This document shows positions 18,350-27,197 of a stretch of 64,000 bases of DNA, piece after piece. The stretch's first letter is position 1. Each line of letters begins with the position of its first letter. The DNA is from Sedimentisphaera salicampi. Lineage in GTDB: Bacteria > Planctomycetota > Phycisphaerae > Sedimentisphaerales > Sedimentisphaeraceae. The position numbers were made by a program, and so were the translations under genes. The stretch is from NCBI RefSeq assembly GCF_002117005.1, contig NZ_CP021023.1:2590995-2654994 (forward strand), read 5' to 3'. The notes under the pieces were generated by a model that did not search any database, was not told the origin of the DNA, and saw nothing but the letters and a program-made list of their open reading frames with translations.

Positions 18350-18634
18350 TTAGTCTCTTCTATTAAATGACCTGCGAGGTTTTTCCTCTCTTGGAGTTGC
18401 CTCGCTGACTTTCATAGTTCTTCCTTCCAACTCGTGGCCGTTCAATTCTTCGATTGCAGTGGCAGCAGAATCATCATCGCCCATTTCAACAAAACCGAAG
18501 CCTTTGCTTCTTTTTGTTTCACGGTCGAGAATAACTCTCGCACTTACAACATCGCCAAACTCTGAGAAAACATCCTCAAGCTGGCCTGCTTCAACCTTAT
18601 AGTTAAGGTTGCCGACATAGATACTCTTGCCCAT
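18350..18634 (-). CDS. RNA-binding protein with one RRM domain
   Basis: 94 residues, nearly all one RNA recognition motif: RNP2 is IYVGNL and RNP1 is KGFGFVEM, with aromatic residues in place to stack on RNA. A short Arg-rich tail follows (PRRSFNRRD). Small RRM proteins of this kind are common in cyanobacteria and planctomycetes and are often linked to cold or mRNA fate. A clear CAGGAG ribosome site precedes the ATG. It has its own terminator and is probably a single-gene unit. Confidence 0.93.
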   Translation of the reverse strand: MGKSIYVGNLNYKVEAGQLEDVFSEFGDVVSARVILDRETKRSKGFGFVEMGDDDSAATAIEELNGHELEGRTMKVSEATPREEKPRRSFNRRD

Positions 18635-19205
18635 TTGAATCTCCTGATAGCTACTGGGCGATGACCCGTTTCTTTCTCTTTCCGGGTCTCTTGGAAAGGG
18701 TTTACATAAACCATCAAGCTCGCATTATAGGGTTGATTGGGGTATATGCAAAACAAATATACACTAATATCAAAAAAATAACAATATTTCTTTTCAATGA
18801 TGAATAAATTGATTAAAACTCAGTACAAAAAGCCATTCAGCCTTGCATGTATGGTCTGGAACGCAAAATGGTTATTAAAATACGTGTAATGGTTTTGAAA
18901 CGAGGTTTGCGTTCTCTATAATCGTAAACTGTCTCAGGTAAATATGGCTGGGATTAAAGGGTTAAAGCGGTTCTGCAGTTTCTGTGCGGCCGCTTTTTTT
19001 GCTGCGAGCAGAGAGTAGATTTCTTGCCCGCGTTTTTTTGCCTGCACCGACCAACACGGACTGTTACAGATTCGCGATTATTCCCCTGCAAGAGTCCGTG
19101 AGTGATTGTGAGAGTCAGTGAGTATTTCTTTTCCGATTTCCGCCGGCCAATCTTACATCTTGAAATGGAGGGGTTTCTCAGTATAATTCCATGTCTTATA
19201 TTTAT
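18635..19205. other. Intergenic region between the RRM gene and tRNA-Leu
   Basis: No gene seen. 18664-18690 holds an inverted repeat GACCCG ... CGGGTC in the leader of the RRM transcript. 18964-19000 holds AAAGCGG ... CCGCTTT followed by T residues, terminator-like on the plus strand but with no gene before it. 19060-19125 has degenerate GTCCGTGAG-like repeats. Confidence 0.4.
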
Positions 19206-19289
19206 GGCCGAGTGGCGGAATGGGCAGACGCTGGGGATTTAAAATCCCCTGACCGAAAGGTCGTGTGGGTTCGAGTCCCACCTTGGCTA
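19206..19289 (+). tRNA. tRNA-Leu (TAA)
   Basis: Acceptor stem GGCCGAG/CTTGGCT with discriminator A. The anticodon stem GGGGA/TCCCC encloses loop TTTAAAA, giving anticodon TAA. A type II variable arm follows, and the T arm is GTGGG-TTCGAGT-CCCAC. No encoded CCA. An integrase-tail scar lies immediately downstream. Confidence 0.93.
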
Positions 19290-19376
19290 AATAGCCCCTT
19301 TTTGCCCTGTTTTGCAGAGAGGGGCTTTTCTTTTGCAAACTCTTGCAATCACAAGGGTTTACATCACTGCTTCCTT

Positions 19377-19441
19377 TGCCTTCCTACGTTTCCTTGCAAC
19401 TGCTTACAGCGGATTTGTGCAGACTTTTTTGCAGACTTTCC
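19377..19441 (-). pseudogene. Tyrosine recombinase 3'-end remnant at tRNA-Leu
   Basis: On the minus strand this reads as the C-terminal tail KKSAQIRCKQLQGN. 49 bp (19387-19435) are identical to 46474-46522, inside the better preserved recombinase remnant next to tRNA-Asn. Homology continues patchily toward the tRNA 3' end. The orientation, with the int tail pointing at the tRNA 3' end, is the usual one for elements integrated at tRNA genes. Only the tail is left. Confidence 0.55.
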
Positions 19442-19454
19442 TCGGCAGGTCTAA

Positions 19455-20666
19455 TCACTTCACAGGCTTCAGAAATCCGGTTACTCTCCTTCCGAGACGC
19501 CAGATTAACAGGCCGTTCAATGTTCCCTCAGAGGCCTTTCCGAGGATGCTCTGGAATGTGCCTGAAATACCGCCCGGGATGTTTTCGGAAACAGATTCCA
19601 TAAATCTCTCTGTAGATTCCTCCAATGCGCCGGAGATATAGATGTTGATAATGCTGAACGAGAGCATAATGAGGCTCTGTCCGGCAGCTGGGCGGAGGTT
19701 GTAGATTCGGATCAAGTCCTGCGTCATCGAAACGCAGACATATATCACCATCGCCTGATCAACAAAAGACACTGGTGAGGCGGCCGTTGCAGCTCCGGCC
19801 TTCAGCGAATACCGGCTCACAACCCTCGCCGCAGCTTTGTCCAGAGTGCTCTGGAACATACGTTTGTATTCATTCAGCCATTCTGTATCGCTGAGCGGCG
19901 TGTTCTCGTCAAGCAGGCGGTCTCTGGCTTTTGTAAGTGCGTGAATATCTTCCTTCTTCAGTCCTGAGGCGATAAGCTCATCTGTTTTATCCCGCTTCAG
20001 GGGATAATCGTTTAAATACTGCTGAAGCTCTCTGCGTGCCTCGGCCTTTCGTTTTCTTGCAGCCTTTTGCAGTTCAGTCCGCTCGGAGAGCGTATTAAGC
20101 GCCCGAACGTTTATTCCCTTTGAGGTTTTTAGTTTGCCTGTGAAAAAAAGAAGACGGAGTATGCTGAAAAGAATCAGCAGTGAGAAAAGGCCGAAGAGGC
20201 TCAAAAGCGAGATCCTCAGGATTTCAGAGCCCTGAGTGAGCTGATTGAGCTCGTTCAAGAATGCGCAGCCTTGGCTTATTATCAAAAGCCCGCAAACGCC
20301 CGCTGCAATCAGAAGTATGAGAGTGAGGATTTTTTTCAGGCCAGCGGGGAAGCGGAAGAATCTGGTGAACCTTTCCAGCTCTCGCAGCTTCCTCTCAAAC
20401 TGCTCCTGCTGCTCGCTTTCGCTTAGCTGCTGTTCATCTTCAAGAACGCCCGCCTGCTCTTTGATAACCTTGATATCCTCAGCCTCCTGCTCGGGCATAC
20501 CGAGCCCGTCATCCCCCGGGCGGTATTGCTCATTTTTTTCCTGCTGAGGCTCTTCGCTTGTTTCAGGCTGCGAGCCTTGATTTTTTTGAGTCTGCTGCTG
20601 TTCACTTTTCTTTTTGCTGAAGTCTTCGGAGAGCGGGTCTCCGAGATTGTCATTTTCTTCGTACAT
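19455..20666 (-). CDS. ycjF: YcjF-like DUF697 membrane protein
   Basis: 403 residues. A long Gln/Glu-rich disordered N-terminus (about 1-95) is followed by two membrane helices (near 110-135 and 147-172) and a C-terminal DUF697-like domain with small-residue-rich helices (SRYSLKAGAATAASPVSFVDQAMVIY shortened here to its core AAATAASP-type region). In Proteobacteria ycjF is paired with ycjX and linked to the phage-shock response. Here it follows the YcjX-like gene by 11 bp on the same strand, which is the main support for the name. Confidence 0.78.
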   Translation of the reverse strand: MYEENDNLGDPLSEDFSKKKSEQQQTQKNQGSQPETSEEPQQEKNEQYRPGDDGLGMPEQEAEDIKVIKEQAGVLEDEQQLSESEQQEQFERKLRELERFTRFFRFPAGLKKILTLILLIAAGVCGLLIISQGCAFLNELNQLTQGSEILRISLLSLFGLFSLLILFSILRLLFFTGKLKTSKGINVRALNTLSERTELQKAARKRKAEARRELQQYLNDYPLKRDKTDELIASGLKKEDIHALTKARDRLLDENTPLSDTEWLNEYKRMFQSTLDKAAARVVSRYSLKAGAATAASPVSFVDQAMVIYVCVSMTQDLIRIYNLRPAAGQSLIMLSFSIINIYISGALEESTERFMESVSENIPGGISGTFQSILGKASEGTLNGLLIWRLGRRVTGFLKPVK

Positions 20667-20677
20667 TTTTTAACCCT

Positions 20678-22039
20678 TCAATTTGCAATAAAATCGAATA
20701 CAGCATCAAGATTGATATGCCTTGGGGGTTTCTGCGTGTTCTTCGGCACTTCCGGAAGCAGGGCCTTGAAGCGGTAGTCTCCCGGCTGCCAGCTGTCCGG
20801 CCAGTTCTCCGGCAGCCTTGGCACTTCGAATTCTACAATCTGCTTTTCGGGGTTGTTTCTCGCAGGACGTCCTCGAAGGGTATAGGGCTTTTCTCCCTTA
20901 ACGCTCGACTGACACGCACTGCATACAAACCAGCGGTATTCAGCCTCGGGAACAATCTTGCGGGCTTTGCTTGTAAGCTGCCTTAAGAGCCCTTCGGCTG
21001 TGCCGTTTTCGATATCATCGTTGTAAATCATATCGGCCTTGGAAGCCGCAAACGCGACTTTCTCAAGCGGACGCTGCCAGAATTTTATCGTGCTTGCCAG
21101 TTTTCTTCCGATTGATGAGTCTGGGCGAAGGGTCTGGAAGAGGTCTTGGAGGATCTGCCGATTATCATTATACTGCCCAACGCCTCCTGCAAGCAGGGTT
21201 GGCAGGTCTATCAGCACAATCAGCTTCCTGCACTTCCCGAGCTCTCGGTACAGCGGCATCACCACATTTCTTCTGTACAGCCTGAAATTCTTGTGCATTC
21301 TCTCTGCGTATTCGGGATTTTGCTCACAGTATTCTCTGCTCAGCGGAACGAATTCGCTGTCAAAATCCAGCCCGGAAGCTCGCTGAGAGGCAAGCTCGTT
21401 AACAGAGCCTTTTTTTGCCGTTATCCCTTCTTTGCTCAAGAGAAACGTGGAGGGGGTAATCAGCGGCTTGAAATTCAGGATAAGCCGGGCGAGGGTAAGC
21501 TTGTATTCGAAGATTATCTCCTCCAGCGGGGCGCTTGGATTTTCAAGTATTTCAAAATACCCTCTGGCATCCTCAAAAAGGGATTTGTGATTTTTCAGAT
21601 GACTTAGAATATGTTCAGACCACTTCCGGTAGTCTGGTACTGCAGCGATCGCGCTGTCTGCAATGCGCTCGCCCGGGAAGTCAAAGAAATTCAGCCTTTG
21701 CTTCCAGAATTTCCAGTCAGAACGCCAGTATTCACAGCTGTAGCAATAAGCGTCTGAGGTTTTCTCAGGCCAGCTTCCCCGCATAGCGAGAAAATCTCGG
21801 TATCTGTCCAGCGGGAACTGGCGGATAAAGTCAGATCTCGTTCTCAGCTCTTTGAATGCCTCGATCTTCGAATTGCCGGCAAATGAGAAGTCTGCCTGAT
21901 CAAATTCTTCGAGCTGGGCGAGCAGGGATGTGAGAAACACCGTTTTTCCGCCTCTTGCTATTCCTGTAACCGCTATGTTGTCATTTTTGCTGAGAATCTT
22001 TTTCATATATGGAGCAATCAAACTGAAAGAATAATGCAA
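20678..22039 (-). CDS. ycjX: YcjX-like DUF463 P-loop GTPase family protein
   Basis: 453 residues. Walker A TGIARGGKT near the N-terminus, then FFDFPGER in the position of the G3 switch and a KADM-like base-recognition motif (AASKADMIY). The C-terminus HINLDAVFDFIAN matches the end of E. coli YcjX. Family members are dynamin-like or stress-linked NTPases, and no biochemical role is certain. It is likely co-transcribed with the DUF697 gene. An internal ATG at 22006 could be the true start; neither site has a strong ribosome-binding sequence. Confidence 0.85.
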   Translation of the reverse strand: MHYSFSLIAPYMKKILSKNDNIAVTGIARGGKTVFLTSLLAQLEEFDQADFSFAGNSKIEAFKELRTRSDFIRQFPLDRYRDFLAMRGSWPEKTSDAYCYSCEYWRSDWKFWKQRLNFFDFPGERIADSAIAAVPDYRKWSEHILSHLKNHKSLFEDARGYFEILENPSAPLEEIIFEYKLTLARLILNFKPLITPSTFLLSKEGITAKKGSVNELASQRASGLDFDSEFVPLSREYCEQNPEYAERMHKNFRLYRRNVVMPLYRELGKCRKLIVLIDLPTLLAGGVGQYNDNRQILQDLFQTLRPDSSIGRKLASTIKFWQRPLEKVAFAASKADMIYNDDIENGTAEGLLRQLTSKARKIVPEAEYRWFVCSACQSSVKGEKPYTLRGRPARNNPEKQIVEFEVPRLPENWPDSWQPGDYRFKALLPEVPKNTQKPPRHINLDAVFDFIAN

Positions 22040-22040
22040 A

Positions 22041-22066
22041 TCCGGAGGCTTCTCTGAGCCTCCGGG
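22041..22066 (-). terminator. Hairpin between the GH2 and ycjX genes
   Basis: Nine-bp stem CCGGAGGCT / AGCCTCCGG with a 6-nt loop, just after the GH2 stop on the minus strand. The T run is only three long, so it may be a weak terminator or a processing stem. Confidence 0.5.
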
Positions 22067-22078
22067 GGTTTTAAGCCG

Positions 22079-24568
22079 CTATTCTACAGTAATTACTGCT
22101 GAATCGGAAGAAAGATTTCTGGATTTTGCGGTTAATTTTATCTCTCCCGTTTCGCCCTTGTATGAACGTATTATTGCAAGACAGAGGCCGTTGAAGGCCT
22201 TCCTTCGGCTTGCCTGAAACGGTTCGTGGCTTGTTTGATCTCCGTTGCCCACAGCCGCAATCTCGCCGGGTCCTTCAATCTCAAAATAAACCATATTATC
22301 AGAACGGGGCACGAGTTTTCCAAGGTTATCAGTTATCTTAACTTTTACAAAGCTCAGATCGCTGCCGTCAGCTTTGATAGTTTTACTGCCTGCCTCAAGC
22401 TCAATCTTTGCCGGTTCGTTTGTGGTTGTTACAACCTCGGAAGCCCATTTCTTACCGTCTTTGTAGGCCACAGCTCTCAGCTCGCCTGCCTGATATTTTA
22501 CTTCATCCCAAACCAGCCTGTACTGATATTCACCTTTCTTCTTTCTGCCAAGAGATGTTCCGTTGAGAAACAGCTCCGCCTCGTCGCCGGAGGTGTAAAC
22601 GTGTACAGGGGTAATTTCGCCTTTTCTCTCAGGCCAGTTCCAGTGCGGGAGGATATGAACCATAGGCTTCTCCGGACGCCAGCGCGCCTGATAGATGTAG
22701 AAGCGGTCTTTCTTGAATCCGCAGAGATCCATTATCCCGAAATAAGAGCTTCTTGAAGGTGCTTTACCGCCAATCTCATCCATCTTCTGCTGCATAGCGA
22801 TTTTTTCCTCTTCGCTCTGGAAGTTCAGCAGGTTGGTTTTGTCTTTGTTGTATGGGGTTGGCTCTCCTATATAATCGAAGCCCGTCCAGACGAATTCTCC
22901 AATACATTGCGGAACTCTGTCCTGCCCTTCAAATTCCAGATCAGGCCTGCTTGCCCAGCTTGGGGCATAAAGGTCGTATGAGCTTACATGAAACTGGAAA
23001 AAGCCCTGATCCTTTTTCTGCTTTACGGGGAAGAAGTATTCGCCCATCGAGCTTACACATGACGCTGATTCAGAGCTGAGGAAGGGCATATTGGGGTTTT
23101 CTTCTGCGAATTTTCCGTAGATGTGCGGCTTGTAGTTGAATCCTATGATATCGACAGTTTTCTGAAAGCCGTTAAATCCCGATTTCCATGAATTGCAGCC
23201 CACTGTTACTGGTCTTGTGGGGTCGAGCTCATGAAATATTCCCGTCAGTTTGCGGGAAACTTCTCTGCCTTCCTCTCCCTGACGCTGCTCTTTTACTTCA
23301 TTCCCTGAGCTCCAGAATATCACAGAGGGGTGGTTTCTGTCTCTTCGGACAAGGTTAGTTACGTCTTTCTTATGCCATTCTTCGAAGAACCTGCCGTAGT
23401 CGTTTTCTGTCTTGCCTTCTTCCCAGCAGTCGAACGCCTCATCCATCACAAGAAAGCCCATCTCATCGCAAAGCTCCAGCAGTTCCGGCGAAGGCGGATT
23501 GTGGGCTGTTCTTATGGCGTTGCAGCCCATTTCCTGCAGGATTTCGAGCTTTCTCTCTATCGCTCTTTTGTGTATAGCTGCGCCAAGCGGTCCTAGGTCG
23601 TGATGCAGGCAGACGCCTTTAATCTCTACCGGCTCATTGTTTATCAAAAGCCCTTCGTCGGCGGTAAATTTCACCGATCTTATCCCAAACTTTGTTTCAT
23701 ATTTATCAACCGTCTCGCCGTTTTGCCGGATTTCTGTAATAAGTGTGTATAGGTCTGGGCTTTCAACGCTCCATAGATGCGGGTCGGTTACCGTAAGGCT
23801 CATCTCGGTTTTCTCGGTTTCGCCGGCTTGAGCTTTTATTTTCCTGCTTTCAGAGCATACAATTTCCCCGCTATCCGGTGCTGCTATCTGATGGGTTATT
23901 TCTGCCCCTGAGTCTTTGCCGGCGGCATTATTTACATCGGTCTTGATTTCAACAATCGCTTTATTTGTCTGCACGAGCGGTGTTGTTACAAATGTTCCCC
24001 ATATATCAACGTGCACGGGTTCTGTTTTTATCAGATATGTGTGCCGGTAAATCCCGCCGCCCGGATACCATCTTGATGAATCGGGTTTGTTATCAAGACG
24101 CACTGCAACAACATTTTCTTCGCCGTAATTCAGGTGTTCTGTTATGTTGAAGTAGAAGGAGTTGTATCCGTAGGGCCAGCGTCCTGCATATTCCCCGTTC
24201 ACCCAGACCTCCGTATCAGACATTGCCCCGTCAAACATAAGGTAGATCTCTTTGTGCTTATCTTCTTTGCTCAGCTTGAAGTCTTTTCTGTACCAGCCGA
24301 TTCCTGCATAGGGGAGCTTCCCCGTACGGTTCGGCAGATCCATTCTGAACGGCCCTTCAATAGCCCAGTCGTGCGGGAGGTTCAGTTCTCTCCAGCCGTC
24401 GTCGCTGAAAGAGGGGTTTTCAAGTCCTTCAGGCTCAGCTTTGGTAGTTCCGTCCGGCATATTGCCGCACCTGAAAAAATTCCATCCTTGGTCGAAAGAA
24501 ATTCTTTCTCTGCCGCCGAAAAGTGATACGCTTAGACAGAGTAAAACAGCGAATTGGATTTTTCTCAT
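22079..24568 (-). CDS. Secreted GH2 beta-galactosidase with DUF4982-like region
   Basis: 829 residues with signal peptide (IQFAVLLCLSVSLFGG). Order: GH2 sugar-binding jelly roll (GWNFFRCG, LPHDWAIEGPF, GIGWYRKDF), immunoglobulin-like domain, TIM barrel and C-terminal Ig-like domains of the DUF4982 and invasin type. Catalytic acid/base is Glu424 in SSGNEVKEQ and nucleophile is Glu558 in CIGEFVWTGFDYIGEPTPY. This subgroup occurs in polysaccharide-degrading Bacteroidetes and Planctomycetes. It probably works in the periplasm on oligosaccharides with terminal beta-galactose; the precise linkage is unknown. It is divergent from the lipoprotein operon at 24763. Confidence 0.92.
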   Translation of the reverse strand: MRKIQFAVLLCLSVSLFGGRERISFDQGWNFFRCGNMPDGTTKAEPEGLENPSFSDDGWRELNLPHDWAIEGPFRMDLPNRTGKLPYAGIGWYRKDFKLSKEDKHKEIYLMFDGAMSDTEVWVNGEYAGRWPYGYNSFYFNITEHLNYGEENVVAVRLDNKPDSSRWYPGGGIYRHTYLIKTEPVHVDIWGTFVTTPLVQTNKAIVEIKTDVNNAAGKDSGAEITHQIAAPDSGEIVCSESRKIKAQAGETEKTEMSLTVTDPHLWSVESPDLYTLITEIRQNGETVDKYETKFGIRSVKFTADEGLLINNEPVEIKGVCLHHDLGPLGAAIHKRAIERKLEILQEMGCNAIRTAHNPPSPELLELCDEMGFLVMDEAFDCWEEGKTENDYGRFFEEWHKKDVTNLVRRDRNHPSVIFWSSGNEVKEQRQGEEGREVSRKLTGIFHELDPTRPVTVGCNSWKSGFNGFQKTVDIIGFNYKPHIYGKFAEENPNMPFLSSESASCVSSMGEYFFPVKQKKDQGFFQFHVSSYDLYAPSWASRPDLEFEGQDRVPQCIGEFVWTGFDYIGEPTPYNKDKTNLLNFQSEEEKIAMQQKMDEIGGKAPSRSSYFGIMDLCGFKKDRFYIYQARWRPEKPMVHILPHWNWPERKGEITPVHVYTSGDEAELFLNGTSLGRKKKGEYQYRLVWDEVKYQAGELRAVAYKDGKKWASEVVTTTNEPAKIELEAGSKTIKADGSDLSFVKVKITDNLGKLVPRSDNMVYFEIEGPGEIAAVGNGDQTSHEPFQASRRKAFNGLCLAIIRSYKGETGEIKLTAKSRNLSSDSAVITVE

Positions 24569-24762
24569 TTTATCTTCTCCAGTAATAATAATTTCTATTT
24601 AAACACTCACCTTATTATGTTCCTATACTACATTTTTTCCTGAAAAAATAAACCAAGATGGGATGGAAAGCGTAAATTTGTTAGAACTTATTAAAATGCC
24701 ATTATTGACTCTCTTTGCTGTTTTGTTACAATGCCGACAGTTGTGTTATATGAGCTCCATTT

Positions 24763-26109
24763 ATGAAGAAATCTTATTTACTTTTTGTTTTCTCAATTAT
24801 ATTTCTGGCAGGCTGCTCAAGCAGTAATGTCCTTAGGTCTTTTGATTCAAGGATTGTCTCAGGGGATTACGGCCGGGCATTGATGTATGCTGAATCCCGC
24901 GTTGAAGATAAATCAGACGCCTCAAAAAATGATGTTCTCTGGAATATGCAGGCCGGCACTGCTTCAAGAATAGTAGGGCTCTATGAAAAGAGCAGTGATT
25001 TTTTCAGCGAGGCAGAGGAAGATCTTAAGGAATTCAATCTGGAAAAAAACGAAGCAGCTAATCAGGCCGCTGCAGCTGCTGTAAATGATAACATCCTGCC
25101 TTACTACCCTATGAACTGCGAAGCTGTGATGCTGAACACCTATAAAGCCTTGAATATGCTTGCTTTGGGGCAGTGGGATAATGCGAGAATCGAATTCAAC
25201 AGGGCGATTGAAAGGCAGAGAAGGGCAAAGAATTTTTTCGCCGAAAAGATTCAGGCCGCAAGAAATGATGCAAAGCAGGAAAGCCTTGCTCAGCGAAATC
25301 TCCAGAGAAACCAGCTCAAACAGGCCTTATACAGCAAATACCCATCTCTTAAAAATTTCGAGCCTTACGGCGATTATATAAACCCTTTCCTTTCGTATGC
25401 AGCGGGCATATACTTTAAGTATGACGGCGAGGATGACAAGGCTGAGTTTCTGCTGAAACAGGCAGCGGGGGCAGTGAGCGAGAGCAGATATGCAGTTTCA
25501 GACTTTGAGAACTTTCGAGCCGGCAAATCGTATAAAAGCCCGAGAGTTTGGATCTTTTTCGAAAACGGACTCGCAGCATACAAAGAAGAATTCCGAATAG
25601 ATCTTCCGATAATGCTTGAATCCAGCGGAATAAATTACGTTGGCATCGCTCTTCCAAAACTTAAATACCGCTCTGCTCCTGTTGAGAGGCTAAAAGCCGC
25701 CGCAGGGGGAGATCTATACTTTACTGAGCCTTTCTGCAGCATGGACAGGGTGATACAGGCGGAATTCGGCAAAACCTACGCCGCAATTTTTACAAGAGCC
25801 GTGGTTTCTGCAACAATGAAAGCTGCTATGCAGTATGCGTTGTATAAAGAGGGCGGTTCCTGGCTTTCGCTTGCCGGTGCGGCCTACTCCTTCGCCACAA
25901 CTTCAGCAGACTGCAGGAGCTGGTCTTCTCTTCCAAAGGAGTTTCAGGTGCTCAGAATGGAAAGGCCGGAAAACGGCGAGATCGTTTTTATGCCCGGAAC
26001 AAAGAGAGAGAAGAAAGTTGAAGTTCCCCCGGAGAAAGACGCCTTGGTTTTCGTCAGGGCAGTCAGCAGCAGGGCGGAGCTTAGCTGTGAGATGATAGAA
26101 TTAAATTAG
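24763..26109 (+). CDS. COG3014-family lipoprotein with TPR-like region
   Basis: 448 residues. Lipoprotein signal MKKSYLLFVFSIIFLAGCSSS with lipobox LAGC. The middle holds helical TPR-like text (YKALNMLALGQWDNARIEFNRAIERQRRA), as in COG3014. The C-terminal half is beta-rich (RVWIFFENGLAAYKEEFRIDLP). In gamma-Proteobacteria this family neighbours ycfL, lpoB and csgG-like genes, exactly as here. No ribosome site is strong. First gene of a four-gene lipoprotein operon; its function is unknown. Confidence 0.82.
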   Translation: MKKSYLLFVFSIIFLAGCSSSNVLRSFDSRIVSGDYGRALMYAESRVEDKSDASKNDVLWNMQAGTASRIVGLYEKSSDFFSEAEEDLKEFNLEKNEAANQAAAAAVNDNILPYYPMNCEAVMLNTYKALNMLALGQWDNARIEFNRAIERQRRAKNFFAEKIQAARNDAKQESLAQRNLQRNQLKQALYSKYPSLKNFEPYGDYINPFLSYAAGIYFKYDGEDDKAEFLLKQAAGAVSESRYAVSDFENFRAGKSYKSPRVWIFFENGLAAYKEEFRIDLPIMLESSGINYVGIALPKLKYRSAPVERLKAAAGGDLYFTEPFCSMDRVIQAEFGKTYAAIFTRAVVSATMKAAMQYALYKEGGSWLSLAGAAYSFATTSADCRSWSSLPKEFQVLRMERPENGEIVFMPGTKREKKVEVPPEKDALVFVRAVSSRAELSCEMIELN

Positions 26110-26130
26110 ATGTTTGATTTGGAGAATATT

Positions 26131-26553
26131 ATGAGATTTTATTTATCAATTGCTGTTATGATGGTTATGTTTGCCGGCGGATGCGCTCAGCAGAATACAG
26201 ACCCGCGCGTTCAGATGGGTGAGGGCGTTTCTCAAAGCAGTCCTGTTCTATCGCCCATCACAAAGGCTGTCAGCGATCTGATTGGTCAGGGGGTGAAGGT
26301 GGAAACTGTTACCGAATCGGTAAATTCCAACGGCTTCTATCAGGTGGATATTACCCTGAGTAACGAATCATACAAGACCAAACGTTTTCAGTACAAGTTT
26401 GAGTGGTTAGATGAAAGCGGTGCTCTTGTGCCTACGAAAACAAGCACTTGGCTTCCGTTCAGCATCAGCGGCAATTCCACTGCCACAATCAAAGGTGTTG
26501 CCCCACGGAGTGAGGCGAAAAATTTCCGAGTTGTAACAAGAGACAAATTTTAA
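26131..26553 (+). CDS. ycfL: YcfL-like (DUF1425) lipoprotein
   Basis: About 140 residues. Lipobox FAGGC at the end of a hydrophobic leader, then a small beta-sandwich (QVDITLSNESYKTKRFQYKFEWLDESG, TTATIKGVAP-like end). This is the YcfL pattern, a periplasmic-side outer-membrane lipoprotein of unknown role that accompanies LpoB. A frame opens at 26110, but ATG 26131 has TTGGAG in front and directly precedes the leader. Confidence 0.8.
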   Translation: MRFYLSIAVMMVMFAGGCAQQNTDPRVQMGEGVSQSSPVLSPITKAVSDLIGQGVKVETVTESVNSNGFYQVDITLSNESYKTKRFQYKFEWLDESGALVPTKTSTWLPFSISGNSTATIKGVAPRSEAKNFRVVTRDKF

Positions 26554-26568
26554 ACAGGAGCGTAAACG

Positions 26569-27183
26569 ATGAAAAAAGCAATATGTTTAATAGCAGTTTC
26601 CTCATTTGTTCTGCTGGCAGGATGTACATCGCCAACAAGGAACATTGATGTGAGAAATGATGAAGGCAAGGCTGTTATGGCTTTGGACTACAGAGACTTT
26701 GATCAGGCTGCCAGCAGGATGGTTCAGGATATGGTGCAGAAAGGCGTTCTCACAAAGCCCGACGGCTCGAGGTATGTCGTAGCAACCGGTGATATAAAAA
26801 ATGACACAACGCAGTATTTCGATACAGACCAGCTTATGGCCAAGATTGAATCTGAAATGCTCAATACGGGCAAGGTGGTTTTTACATCCGCTGTGAGCGG
26901 ACGCAAGGAAGGCGCTACAGATAAGATGATCGAAGAAACCAGAAAACTCCGCGAATCCGACGAGTTCGATCAGTCAACTACGATAGACAAAGGCAGGCTC
27001 ATAGCACCGGAGCTGAGCATTTCCGGGAAGATTATCCAGAGAAACATCTCGTACGACCAGAACACCCAGCAGGTTGAGTATTATTTCCAGCTTTCCCTTA
27101 CAGATCTCACAACAGGAATGAGATACTGGCAGAATGAAGTGGTTCTCGGTAAGCGAGGAAGCAGCAAGTCAGTTTCATGGTAA
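26569..27183 (+). CDS. lpoB: LpoB-like penicillin-binding-protein activator lipoprotein
   Basis: 204 residues with lipobox LLAGC. Globular domain of the LpoB/CsgG-fold type: YVVATGDIKNDTTQYFDTDQLMAKIESEML, APELSISGKIIQRNI, YYFQLSLTDLTTGMRYWQNE. In E. coli LpoB reaches from the outer membrane to activate PBP1B. The short region after the lipobox here suggests a limited reach. The start follows ACAGGAG. Co-transcribed with the YcfL and CsgG-like genes. Confidence 0.88.
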   Translation: MKKAICLIAVSSFVLLAGCTSPTRNIDVRNDEGKAVMALDYRDFDQAASRMVQDMVQKGVLTKPDGSRYVVATGDIKNDTTQYFDTDQLMAKIESEMLNTGKVVFTSAVSGRKEGATDKMIEETRKLRESDEFDQSTTIDKGRLIAPELSISGKIIQRNISYDQNTQQVEYYFQLSLTDLTTGMRYWQNEVVLGKRGSSKSVSW

Positions 27184-27197
27184 TTTAGGAGCATAAA

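Noticed and set aside
19153-19338. Small frame overlapping tRNA-Leu on the minus strand
   Set aside because: It is mainly antisense tRNA sequence; such frames are common false genes.
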